A stretch of DNA of 64,000 nucleotides from a virus. Positions within the stretch are counted from its first letter, which is position 1. The number at the start of each line of letters is the position of its first letter. Shown piece by piece: positions 17,901 to 26,058 of this stretch. The stretch covers positions 1 through 64,000 of the IMG/VR virus record IMGVR_UViG_3300027969_000044; one strand, written 5' to 3'. The notes under the pieces are model-generated. The model was given only the letters and a program-made list of their open reading frames with translations, had not been told where the DNA came from and searched no databases. The translations under genes were made by a program, and so were the position numbers.

Positions 17901-20900
17901 TTGTTCAATTCGTTGAAAGACGTCTAGGAACAAGCCGATCTGGTGCCGGCACAACATTAAACTTAATTGGACCAGGATATCTAGACTTAACTGGTGTACA
18001 GGGAATGAAAAATCGTTTGAATATGAATTCAAACTTGATTCAGTCATTATCTAATCCAGGTAACTCAGATTATGATGCTACAAACAAATACTACGTCGAT
18101 AACAGATTACACCTAGACGGAACTAACGCAGTCTGGGCCGCAGACGCAAGTGTATCATTCCCGGGCGGTGCCCATCCAGAATGGGGCAAGATGCGTGGAC
18201 CATTGTGGGCAAGTGCTCATCCAGTTGCTGGCGATCCTGCTTTACAAGTACCAACTAAACGTTATGTTGATAAAGAAACACGCCAACTATCAACATTAAG
18301 TGATGTTGTATTCACAGCTCCTCAAGACATTGACCTAGTTGGTTTTAGTTCTACAATGTACTCCGAAAGTACAGCAACTAACAAACCAATATGGCATAAC
18401 ACTAGACAAGTTGTTAACTTGGCCAATGATGTTACCCTACCGGTTAATACTCCTGGCAATATAGGCGGTGGTAGTGATGTTGCGTTTACAAGAACAGCCA
18501 ATACACTAACTATTAAATTAACGGGTGCTTCTGCTAGTGGAGTGTACGGTGGAACACTAGATGCTAGCAATCCTATTACTGACTATCATGTGAATAGTGC
18601 GGCTCAAATTCGTCAATACAAGTTATTGATGACCGAAGCTAAAACAACTGCTACTAATTTATCAACTATTGCTTCTCAACAAGGAAGACAGGCACATCTA
18701 GGTGTAAGTGTGTATGATAGCACAATGTTCTCAGTGACCAATGGTTATGTAACATTAGCTGATAGTACATTGCCAACGAACGGTATTGTACTAAGCAAAC
18801 TACAACAAATTCCTGCTAACGGAATTGGATCTGGAAACGCAGGCGGTCTTCTTGGTAGTGTACTAGCAACTGCCGCTAACGTTAGTATTTTAACTTCTGG
18901 AACAGTAGTAACATTCCTACAAGCATTAACTAAGGATGGACGTCAGACACTAACTGGAAACTTAACACCCGAATTTGACGCAACTGTTGCCGCTGGTGTA
19001 ACTTTAGGTAGTGTTTCAAGAACATTCAAAAATGTCTTTGCTGACACATTTACTGGAACAGCAACAAAAGCAGTTGCGTTATTAAGCAATATTACTCCAC
19101 ATATGTATGTTGAAGCAAGGGTGGCAACATCAAACGGCAGTATTGTACAACGTAGCGCAACTGGTAATATAACAGGTGTATACCTTGTTGACGATAGTGG
19201 ATCTATAGCGCCTGCGACTAATGAATCTCCAGATGTCGGAACTACTACAAAACGTTTCAATAACATCTACACTAAAACTATCAGTGCTGGCAGTAGCTTC
19301 AGTGGTAACTTATTTGGTTCATGGACACTAACTGGTGTATCAGGTAGCCGACCAGAATTACTAGGTCCAGATAATGGAGTACCGGGAACTGGTGCCAATA
19401 TCGGTCGTGATAACGCTGTTGGTCGAATCAATACAGTTTATACTAGAACACTAGTAGCAGAAGGCGCTAATATTGTAGGAATGACCATTACAAACGTGTT
19501 AAACGGATCTAGCGCAGTCTTTTCCGGTAATGTTACAGCAGGTTCACTGACACTGAACACTACTGCACTAGAGATTGGACAAGGTGGTACAGGTGGTCGA
19601 GATGTTGGAACAGCACTTCAAAACTTATTGCCAACTGGTATAAATCCAGGAACGGTATTGACCTTTGGTGGGTCTGGAAATTATTATTGGGGTGCCGGCG
19701 GTGGCGGCGGTGGGGACTCGGTTGGCACAGAAATTACTACATCAAGAAATTACTTCACTGCTGGGACAGCAAATGGTACAGGGTACAACGGCGATCTTTA
19801 TAACTTTACACTTCCGTTAGGAGCAATATACACAGCCGGTCAAGGTCAGCTAAGAGTCTATATTAACGGTGTACGTCAGTTTGGTACTGAAATTACTGAA
19901 ACTAGCGGAGGGTCAACTAGCCCGTTAACAGCGGCAACATTTAGGATTCCGTCTGGAACTACCGCTGGTGATAGCATTATGGCTGAAATTGATGCTTACT
20001 ACTCATATCCAACCACTGGCGCGTCAATTACATATAGCCCAGTTGGCTCAATGAACGCAACGTACAATACTGTACAAAAGGCTATTGACTATATTGAAAA
20101 CGATAAGATACGAAAGGTTGGTGGCACCTTAACGGCCGCGGCCAGCAATGGTATTGGGCTTACTATGGGAGCCGGAACTACATTACAGCTAGCGGCTGGA
20201 ACAATAACTGTGCCAACAATGAAAATTCCATCAGGTGCGTTATTAACAACACCTCAAGCAGGTGCTGTGGAATTTGACGGTAGTTTGTTATACGCAACAA
20301 TAACTTCAGGAAATACTCGCAAAACAGTAGCTTTCCAAGACTGGGTTGGCGCACAGGGATTTATAACACTAACAAGTTTAAGTGTTGGATCAAATGCTGC
20401 AGCAAGTGGTTCAGGTGGAATAGGATATGCCAGCGCAACAGGCATCTTTACATATACTCCACCAGACCTAAGTAGCTACCAAACTAAAGCTGGATCGGTT
20501 TATTTAGGATCAACTGCTGTGCCATTAAATCGTGTTAGCGGTTCGTTAGTGTTAGCTGATGTCAGTGTAGCCAGTGCTACAACTGCAGGTAGCGCAGATG
20601 CGTTAGTTATTACAACTGACTATCAATTAGGAAGTTTAGGAGTTGGAAAGGCGGCACCGGGAAGTAACAGCATTGCAGTTAAAGGTGGTATTACAGCCGA
20701 AGGTGATATCACAGCATATTACACTTCAGACTCTAGACTAAAAACTAAGATTGAATCGATCACTGGAGCACTAGATAAAGTTTCTAAACTAGATGGTATT
20801 ACATTTAATTGGAACGAACAAGCCGACGGTAAAGATCAGACACGCAGAGAAGCTGGTATAATTGCTCAACAGATACAAGAAGTTCTTCCAGAAGCAGTAG

Positions 20901-21016
20901 CTGAAAGAGAAAACGGAATGTTAGCTGTTCGTTACGAACAAATAGTTCCACTATTGATAGAGGCTATTAAAGAGCTAAGGGCCGAAGTTGACTTTTTAAA
21001 GAAGGCAAGGAAATAA
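11918..21016 (+). CDS. Giant tail fibre protein with C-terminal S74 chaperone
   Basis: This is a 3032-residue protein starting at ATG 11918; ATG 11888 and TTG 11876 are in frame but lack the conserved N-terminal block. It starts with MANKKIINIGNQSNDGTGDT and IRDAFDKVNSNF, a domain shared with the genes at 22153 and 37122, probably for attachment. Very long Gly/Thr/Ser/Asn-rich beta-repeat regions follow, including GxGY repeats (DEGLGYQFPP, DVGAGYTSAP, QPGRGYYSTP). It ends in a peptidase-S74 intramolecular chaperone (TSDSRLKTKIESITGALDKV, then AGIIAQQIQEVLPEAV). Self-cleavage before S2937 would release about 96 residues. It is the probable main long tail fibre or adhesin. Confidence 0.88.
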   Translation: MANKKIINIGNQSNDGTGDTIRDAFDKVNSNFDDLYNVAGLGDGLRFVKLREAPATLSSSTILGINTSATKIVQRTLVASTGVQITLTDDSIIIANTASNLKSDANPVLGGDLDGLFSHKGIKFSEPTNDYDTVTKKWVYDNFLNRDAKYEKDDTVPPAYFGNPVATAEGSTLRSNPIALTTATKAGHLVNKEYADRKISLKGAYSVDPATNTVNPAMGTMTGPLVLFRDPITQDDVDFGGKIAATKSYVDSSSFVSAVNFFVATTGRDNRTDIPSFKKGRALAYAFKTIGQAGKAAEEMLAISQVVLGPYQKLITTNNGLADVTVSNIVETSPYVAGAKRISVGWSGGEGKGTDAYANGSLFPGCYILGESTGAIGLVEKIGYTTGPNYENYDIVPVDYAKTIVSKLTQIQAQGNVILQFQTPNLVNIPEFWKGYIFKVDASVGGGEGQIVDVGYYTDPVTQDVYDRITVNFTTPLGNTNNIDGDKWHVYSGYFQLGERLRWGQRQDKTQITIVIESGEHLENYPVRLSRNVSIRGDEFRRSIPKPATFVNSDLSTISVSPWANIYFRRDTQTDGLLISQLNKDVDYAANEGGILTATPDGTENNRDTGVVTFTVSQTINGIPQPGYSLPSSWKGKVFVGNGGQGEILSVTANVFTVNLAQNSSFERKLTSSSASVGNQWHVYNPVNFGYHYLRDAKRPINYVIKNQAGNYLTSARLLALNKGYIQAEIGAYIDAKIALGVGIWAGFSLTTLQKQKCVRDVGTIIDAICADLDAGNISNCLTVADSYRNVPTVQNYELLQTVDAIAKIGELAQRVVQNIPTGEGQGINSYSTKAQTFDRTTYQSDMAVIRPTIGYALDPNNINIIDEGLGYQFPPTISFVGGGYSTIAKATANIDNDGKITGLTFTDVGAGYTSAPQIVVIRNQTGLPAVEAEIEIPLAPTGTIKSVEIVQPGRGYYSTPGVKVVGNPGASSGLITITTGTVGPYTVVTSANLVSGGTGYSEAYVQLDKGTGTGVDNSLNSLKNLTDGIGSVVGGNPDFNPPLYNDEMDCFLMNDANVIRYVSCQGHGGFMKVLDPEGQVLAKSPYTQTASSFSRSKNRQVFSGGMLVDGFAGNLQMTPRRNSQNNLEAEADLETGTLTKIFVEGLKRKPQTPTFFLHQGITFEVNFISEFQLDSSGVTYQATLNLNPARPGGFSSGYISATGFQGSKTLPVSLSSPTVPGGVKAVGTIQTDGAGALVGTGITFTNPGVGYVNTAATVVIGGAIISFPIDESGSVATGSVQIISSGTGYTNGMTVNFAASGGTGGVRANATVIAATGIGGITGFNWVNTGSGYTTSPDYWFGTGWNQRLAITNGFIGTLPSTIETITAGNRSMLANDFTQVNDLGYGIFVTNGGFMENVSMFTYYCWTSYYALNGAQIRTITGSSAYGNYGLVAEGSDPLETPIALKTLSDTNQIVNFKNATGYTNVAGASIVYAVVSNFDPYGKSEVEVNHYGVRKIYTIVSATRIPAGSGIPSNYYLFSLDTNGEKWFQTMTDGEVLNGTYRIKFQQKFSGLNPSVLTRTATVINYSEDPQTTYKISSFSYQGNDITLASSNNAYNYISIQPWVESIYRQGIYNVTKTGGTGYTAGQEVTLTFNTITPVTAYAQYAYASTTESTSSVIITNATGPLHVGMLANSADLVNNRVTWVNTSTSSPTRIGLTTAVKNITTISQITFTGTRAVAKGTANSSGVINSITVTESGIGYSADDSASGGPLPATASSGNLGVTAAKIAGLANTTVVKINQLKAADSARILAGLAASTPYYYMFGYDGFLFKITGYRSPTTTGQPWAEITIQRITQAGADITPNGLPSEMMANNLYAGVMRNQDAAITVKISTLRATSHDMVDIGTGGYASSKIPNDLFGPPLSAPAGSTSEVIELRKGRVFFVTTDQDGTFSVGGYLIVDQAKGQVSLNAPVALANLPSIKLQKGQLIDDFSADSALTGESNSTIPTERAIVQFVERRLGTSRSGAGTTLNLIGPGYLDLTGVQGMKNRLNMNSNLIQSLSNPGNSDYDATNKYYVDNRLHLDGTNAVWAADASVSFPGGAHPEWGKMRGPLWASAHPVAGDPALQVPTKRYVDKETRQLSTLSDVVFTAPQDIDLVGFSSTMYSESTATNKPIWHNTRQVVNLANDVTLPVNTPGNIGGGSDVAFTRTANTLTIKLTGASASGVYGGTLDASNPITDYHVNSAAQIRQYKLLMTEAKTTATNLSTIASQQGRQAHLGVSVYDSTMFSVTNGYVTLADSTLPTNGIVLSKLQQIPANGIGSGNAGGLLGSVLATAANVSILTSGTVVTFLQALTKDGRQTLTGNLTPEFDATVAAGVTLGSVSRTFKNVFADTFTGTATKAVALLSNITPHMYVEARVATSNGSIVQRSATGNITGVYLVDDSGSIAPATNESPDVGTTTKRFNNIYTKTISAGSSFSGNLFGSWTLTGVSGSRPELLGPDNGVPGTGANIGRDNAVGRINTVYTRTLVAEGANIVGMTITNVLNGSSAVFSGNVTAGSLTLNTTALEIGQGGTGGRDVGTALQNLLPTGINPGTVLTFGGSGNYYWGAGGGGGGDSVGTEITTSRNYFTAGTANGTGYNGDLYNFTLPLGAIYTAGQGQLRVYINGVRQFGTEITETSGGSTSPLTAATFRIPSGTTAGDSIMAEIDAYYSYPTTGASITYSPVGSMNATYNTVQKAIDYIENDKIRKVGGTLTAAASNGIGLTMGAGTTLQLAAGTITVPTMKIPSGALLTTPQAGAVEFDGSLLYATITSGNTRKTVAFQDWVGAQGFITLTSLSVGSNAAASGSGGIGYASATGIFTYTPPDLSSYQTKAGSVYLGSTAVPLNRVSGSLVLADVSVASATTAGSADALVITTDYQLGSLGVGKAAPGSNSIAVKGGITAEGDITAYYTSDSRLKTKIESITGALDKVSKLDGITFNWNEQADGKDQTRREAGIIAQQIQEVLPEAVAERENGMLAVRYEQIVPLLIEAIKELRAEVDFLKKARK

Positions 21017-21019
21017 GAT

Positions 21020-22153
21020 ATGACAACTAAAATTAATGCTTCGGTCGTTGGCTATATAACATCAATGACTGCGAACACTATTAGGTTCACAGACAACGAA
21101 AGCACAACTCCGAACACAGGTACATTAAAATTTGGTAATGCGAATTCCATAACACTAACAGGTGGGGATGGTAAGAATTTCCAATTTGCTGGCGCAGATG
21201 TTTATGCCGAATCATCAGGGTTAGGAAAAGTATATGCTCAACTGACTAAAAATGGTGCTTTAAATAAAGGCGGTGGTGGCAATACACTTGTTGATAGCCA
21301 AAATATAGCAAAATTCTTTAATGGTGCAAATCCTGATGACTTGCCGGCTGCGGCTTGGCCAATGGCAGTAAGCGAATATAACTATTCCAGAACTGGTCTT
21401 GCTATATTTCGTAACTATGACGGTTACGAGGTGGTTGGACTTGGTGGTTCTGGAATTTCTGCGATAACTGCGGCCGCTACTGCAAACAATCGAGTACGAA
21501 GTTATGTGGCTTGCGGAATGACTCCTGGTATTGTGCTAGGAACAAATAATGCCGGGGACCAGATTAAGTTTAAAATAGCTGACGGATTTGTTAATCCAGC
21601 TGATCATAACTATACCCAAGCTGGTACATTTTCTAACAAAAGCATAGGAACACCAATTCTTTACTCGAGCGTTGTTTATACAGCATCATTAAGAGCAAAC
21701 AGCGTAGACGGAAATGACACAACAACTGGAAAAATTTACGGAACATGGACGTTAGACACTGGCGCCACGTTTGCAGCTACCTACGCCGACTTGGCAGAAA
21801 AGTACACAACAGATGCTGCCTACAAACCAGGAACTGTTCTAGTGTTTGGCGGAGACAAAGAAGTAACTGTTACCACACAAACAATGGATCGTCGAGTTGC
21901 CGGAGTAGTTAGTACTAACCCAGCATATTCAATGAACAATGAGATAGAAGGAGTCTTGATTGCTCTACAAGGGCGTGTACCTTGTAAAGTTATAGGAACA
22001 ATTAAAAAAGGTGACATGCTAATTACTAGCGGAATTGAAGGTGTTGCTACTAGCAGTGACGATCCTAAATTAGGATCTGTTATTGGCAAGGCTCTCGAAA
22101 ACTATGATAGTCAATCAATTGGCGTTATTGAAGTAGCCATAGGGAGAGCATAA
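21020..22153 (+). CDS. Fibre protein with peptidase-G2-type C-terminal domain
   Basis: This 377-residue protein has a beta-rich N-terminal part and a C-terminal domain. The block ATYADLAEKYTTDAAY, PGTVLVFGGDKEVT, RRVAGVVSTNPAYSMN, ALQGRVPCKVIGTIKKGDML and IGKALE matches the autocleaving peptidase_G2/IMC-type end found in phage tail fibres and phi29 gp12-like appendages. Such domains help trimers fold and may cut themselves off. AAGGAAAT precedes the ATG, which is four bases after the giant fibre stop. It is probably part of the same fibre or an adjacent one. Confidence 0.78.
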   Translation: MTTKINASVVGYITSMTANTIRFTDNESTTPNTGTLKFGNANSITLTGGDGKNFQFAGADVYAESSGLGKVYAQLTKNGALNKGGGGNTLVDSQNIAKFFNGANPDDLPAAAWPMAVSEYNYSRTGLAIFRNYDGYEVVGLGGSGISAITAAATANNRVRSYVACGMTPGIVLGTNNAGDQIKFKIADGFVNPADHNYTQAGTFSNKSIGTPILYSSVVYTASLRANSVDGNDTTTGKIYGTWTLDTGATFAATYADLAEKYTTDAAYKPGTVLVFGGDKEVTVTTQTMDRRVAGVVSTNPAYSMNNEIEGVLIALQGRVPCKVIGTIKKGDMLITSGIEGVATSSDDPKLGSVIGKALENYDSQSIGVIEVAIGRA

Positions 22154-22782
22154 TGAGTGTAACTGTACAGTTTATCAACACAGGGTCTAGTGCCAACGCC
22201 GGTAACGGTGACAGCCTAAGAACAGCGTTTAATAAAATTAATGCTAACTTTTTAGCACTGAGCACATCAAGCGGCTTTACACTGGGCACAGCAACTAACA
22301 CAACACTAGGCGGTGTTAAGATTGGTGTTGGTTTAGTGGCCAGCACTGACGGAACTATTAGTGCTACAGGAGCTAGCACCAGCGGTACTATATTTGTTCT
22401 TGATCAAACATCAGCACCAAGTGTTGACATTGTAAGTTACAGTGGTAGTACAACATTAAGCACATCAAGCGTAGAAATGTTTACATTTGACAAGACAGTT
22501 TATAGATCAGCTACAATTGACATTAGCGCAAGGAATGTGGCCAACTCTACTGATGATGTAGCAAGTGCGTTTAGTGTTACATGGAACGCAATGACTTCAA
22601 ACGCTTGGGGACTAGGGGCGGTTGCCATGGACATTGACGGGAACACTGGTAACGCTGAGTGGGATTTAGAGTGTAGCAATTTAGGAAACAATATTAGAAT
22701 TAAAATGAGAAACGCTAGTGGAGCAGGAGCAAATGGCCACGTTGTCGATTGGCGTGCCAAGGTAAACTTGTTTAGGCTATAA
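22153..22782 (+). CDS. Short fibre protein with shared N-terminal domain
   Basis: This 209-residue protein starts with VQFINTGSSANAGNGDSLRT and AFNKINANFLAL, the same NxGxGDxxRxAFxKxNxNF block as the giant fibre. Its C-terminal part is beta-rich (FTFDKTVYRSATIDISARN, then WDLECSNLGNNIRIKMRN) and looks like a small receptor-binding or capping domain. The ATG is preceded by GGGAGA and overlaps the previous stop. It may attach to the same site as the giant fibre. Confidence 0.7.
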   Translation: MSVTVQFINTGSSANAGNGDSLRTAFNKINANFLALSTSSGFTLGTATNTTLGGVKIGVGLVASTDGTISATGASTSGTIFVLDQTSAPSVDIVSYSGSTTLSTSSVEMFTFDKTVYRSATIDISARNVANSTDDVASAFSVTWNAMTSNAWGLGAVAMDIDGNTGNAEWDLECSNLGNNIRIKMRNASGAGANGHVVDWRAKVNLFRL

Positions 22783-22785
22783 AAT

Positions 22786-25700
22786 ATGACCGCACCAAAG
22801 TGGATCACAACTCCTGGCTTTCTTGGTACTTATACCCAAAGAATTGCTCTTAATATTCCTGTATATTACACAGGGACAGATGTTACGTTTTCTGCTATAA
22901 CTGGCAAACTTCCTGACGGTCTATCGTTAAGCGACTCAAACTGGTTGTCTAGCACATTGTACAGTGTAGGTAACAAAGTAATACATCTTAATAAGAGCTA
23001 TACCTGTAAAGAAAGTCACAGATCATCTGCTAGATTTGATCCAGCATTTTGGAACAGAACTACTAAAGTTACAACACTAACATCAACAGCATCGTCTAGT
23101 GTTACAGTATTAACTGTAAACAATCCAACAGATTTTTACGAGTCAACATTATTAATCGGTGATGGACTGTCAACTAGCACCTACATTAAAACAAAAATAG
23201 GTAATGTAATAACATTATCAGAGCCAACTCAACCATTTAGTACATCTACTACTGTTAAGACAACTGCCAATACAGGAAGCATTGTATTATTTTTAACGTC
23301 TTTAAATAAATTTTATAAAAATGCAGAGTTAACTGGAAGAGGATTTAGAGCCGGAACTACTATCAAGTCTGTTAATACAAACTCGATCACACTGTCAACA
23401 TCAACTACAGCACGTATAACTGCTACCAGCATTATTACTGCCACTAATTATGTAATACCAGCGGGCAGTACAATTGAATCAGTATTGCCAACATCAATTA
23501 ACATTATTGGAAATCCGTTTGCAGTTAGTGATGTTATTAAACACAAGTTTGTAGTTAGAGCAAAAAACTCGTCAGGTGTTGCCGATTTGACGCTAGGCAT
23601 GAACATAGAGGGACCTACCGCCCCATATTGGATTACTAGTGAAGGATTTTTACCCGTAGGAACTAGTGGAGAAAATTATACAGTAAATCAACAAATTGTT
23701 GATTATCAATTTACAGCAGATGCTAATGTTCTTACTGACACAGTTAAAGTTAGATACTATATTAACGATGGAGACGGTACATTACCTCCGGGCTTAACAC
23801 TAAGTGAAGATGGTAGGTTGTCGGGATATATCGACGAGAATCTTGGAACAGAAAGTGATGAAGGAATTATTGTGGGCTTTGATAATGAAAGCTATGATAG
23901 TTTCCCATATGACTTTATTGAATTAATAGACGGACAATTACAAAAGCCAAAATTTGTTACAAAGCTATATCAATTTTATGTAACCGCTAGTGACGGGTTT
24001 ACAAGTAACTCTAGACTATTTAAGATCTTGTTATTAGATCATAATATGTTTAAAGTTGACACAACTTGGATCAGAGCAGACAGTGATTATTTTGCCAACG
24101 TAGGTAGTCTGTTTACTCCAACATGGTTAAGTCCTGCTAACTTAGGATCACGTAGAGCCGACAACTACCAAATGGTAGAAATTTACAAGTACGATCCGTT
24201 TCCTGAAGAAGGACCTATTAAGTTTACATGGAATAACGTGGTCAATGCCGACGTTCGATGTTTAGCTGATAGCCGATTCTACGGAGCTGGAATAATAGAT
24301 AGTAACGGAGACCCACTAGAAGGACAACAAATATATAACATTGGTCAAGAAAAGAACAATGTAGGCGACGACACTATCTGGGTTAGGGAATCAACTAGTG
24401 TTCCACGAGTTGGGCAATATATCTATCTTCCGGACTTCTTTACAGACGGATTAAGATTTACAGGATTTCCAGTAAACCCAATATCTGGCGATACATGGAC
24501 AGCAAACGGTTTTACCTACACATGGAACGGATACCGATGGTTAGCTACACTATATCAAATTAAGAGTGTAACTCCGAGTACAGATACAATTGACGGTTAC
24601 CAACTATCAGTTCAATATGAACCTACAAAGAGTTTTGATCCTATCACAGGACAAATTTCTATTGTCTACAATGGAAGTAGATTAAAAACTACTATTCCAG
24701 ACGGCTTGACCATGTTCATTGGCGACCTAAGCGAACAGCCGCCCGGATTTGAATTAAACGACACCACTGGTATGATGTATGGTAAAATTCCGCACATGCC
24801 TGCGTACAGTAAGAGTTATAGATTTACAATCCGTGTTACGAAAACAGATAGCTTCTACGGAACTAGTGTTTATTCAGACAGGGTGTTTACATTAAATCTT
24901 AAAGGCGACATTGAAAGCAATATTGTATGGGATACCGACAATAAAGTTGGATCCATTGCCAACGGGTATCAAAGTGAATTGTTTATTAAGGCGCATCATA
25001 TCCAAGAAGATATTGGGGTACAATACAAATTAGTAAGCGGAGAACTTCCTCCAGGAATGAACTTAGAAATTGACGGAACATTGTCTGGCAAGATTCCTTA
25101 CAACAGTTTGACATTTTTAGACGGAAAAACTTTCTACTTAGATGACGAGACTACCTCAATTGACCGTCAGTATGATTTTGTAGCATTGGCCAAAGACAAT
25201 TACAATCTTAGCGCCGTTGCTAAGAATTTCTATATTCAAATTGCCGACTATAGTCAAACACCGTTCACTGACATTTATGTACAACCATTTATGAATAGAG
25301 ATAAGCGTGTTGACTATAGAAATTTTATTACCAGCGAAACTTTATTTGATAAGTCTCAAATATATCGCCCTTACGATCCTGCGTTTGGAATTCAGTATCA
25401 ACTTAAATTATTAATTGAAGCAGGTATACAAAAATTAACACTGGCCGATTATGTGATCAGCTTACAACAATATTTCTACAACAAGCGTTTCTATTTTGGA
25501 GATGTTAAATCTATTCCAGCAACTAATAGAGCAGGCGAAACAGTATACGAATTAGTTTATGTAGATATATTTGACGCAAGTAGCCCCACAGTAGGCGCCC
25601 CTAATAAGAGCGTAGGAATCAGTATCAACGGAAGAGCAGTTAAGGTATACCCAAATGCTATTGAAAATTGGAGATCAGCATTAGAAGCAACTCCTATTGA

Positions 25701-26055
25701 TGGTCATGTTTTAGAAATTGATGAATTTTTACGTCCAAGATTTATGAATAGTATACAAGCAGACACAGGCGCACCGCTAGGTTTTATTAAAGCAGTTCCA
25801 CTTTGCTACGCAATGCCCGGATTTGGAGCGACTATTGTAAAGAAAATTAAGCTAACAGGCTTTGATTTTAAACTTTTAGACTTTGAAGTTGACCGTTTAA
25901 TTGTGGAAGAAACTTTGGAATCAAATACTGCTAAATACCTCAAGTTCCCAAGAACTCGTCTTGTTGTGCCTACTCCAGAAGTCGACAACAACCTTGCAGG
26001 CGCAGATGGTGTTCTTTGGAGTTTTGATGATAATAATACGATAACCTCGGAGTAA
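22786..26055 (+). CDS. Ig-repeat adhesin/baseplate-type structural protein
   Basis: This 1089-residue protein contains several He_PIG-like Ig units, each ending in the hallmark PPG-loop: PDGLSLSDSN (about residue 42), LPPGLTLSEDGRLSGYI (about 334), QPPGFELNDTTGMMYGKIP (about 650) and LPPGMNLEIDGTLSGKIP (about 754). Near residue 55 a short YSVGNKVIHLNKSYTCKESH resembles a carbohydrate-binding type 5/12 module. The last 200 residues (RFMNSIQADTGAPLGFIKAV and similar) form a different, conserved-looking domain, perhaps for virion attachment. It is likely a surface-exposed virion protein binding sugars or protein partners. There is no Shine-Dalgarno; the start follows CTATAAAATATG. Confidence 0.78.
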   Translation: MTAPKWITTPGFLGTYTQRIALNIPVYYTGTDVTFSAITGKLPDGLSLSDSNWLSSTLYSVGNKVIHLNKSYTCKESHRSSARFDPAFWNRTTKVTTLTSTASSSVTVLTVNNPTDFYESTLLIGDGLSTSTYIKTKIGNVITLSEPTQPFSTSTTVKTTANTGSIVLFLTSLNKFYKNAELTGRGFRAGTTIKSVNTNSITLSTSTTARITATSIITATNYVIPAGSTIESVLPTSINIIGNPFAVSDVIKHKFVVRAKNSSGVADLTLGMNIEGPTAPYWITSEGFLPVGTSGENYTVNQQIVDYQFTADANVLTDTVKVRYYINDGDGTLPPGLTLSEDGRLSGYIDENLGTESDEGIIVGFDNESYDSFPYDFIELIDGQLQKPKFVTKLYQFYVTASDGFTSNSRLFKILLLDHNMFKVDTTWIRADSDYFANVGSLFTPTWLSPANLGSRRADNYQMVEIYKYDPFPEEGPIKFTWNNVVNADVRCLADSRFYGAGIIDSNGDPLEGQQIYNIGQEKNNVGDDTIWVRESTSVPRVGQYIYLPDFFTDGLRFTGFPVNPISGDTWTANGFTYTWNGYRWLATLYQIKSVTPSTDTIDGYQLSVQYEPTKSFDPITGQISIVYNGSRLKTTIPDGLTMFIGDLSEQPPGFELNDTTGMMYGKIPHMPAYSKSYRFTIRVTKTDSFYGTSVYSDRVFTLNLKGDIESNIVWDTDNKVGSIANGYQSELFIKAHHIQEDIGVQYKLVSGELPPGMNLEIDGTLSGKIPYNSLTFLDGKTFYLDDETTSIDRQYDFVALAKDNYNLSAVAKNFYIQIADYSQTPFTDIYVQPFMNRDKRVDYRNFITSETLFDKSQIYRPYDPAFGIQYQLKLLIEAGIQKLTLADYVISLQQYFYNKRFYFGDVKSIPATNRAGETVYELVYVDIFDASSPTVGAPNKSVGISINGRAVKVYPNAIENWRSALEATPIDGHVLEIDEFLRPRFMNSIQADTGAPLGFIKAVPLCYAMPGFGATIVKKIKLTGFDFKLLDFEVDRLIVEETLESNTAKYLKFPRTRLVVPTPEVDNNLAGADGVLWSFDDNNTITSE

Positions 26056-26058
26056 TAG

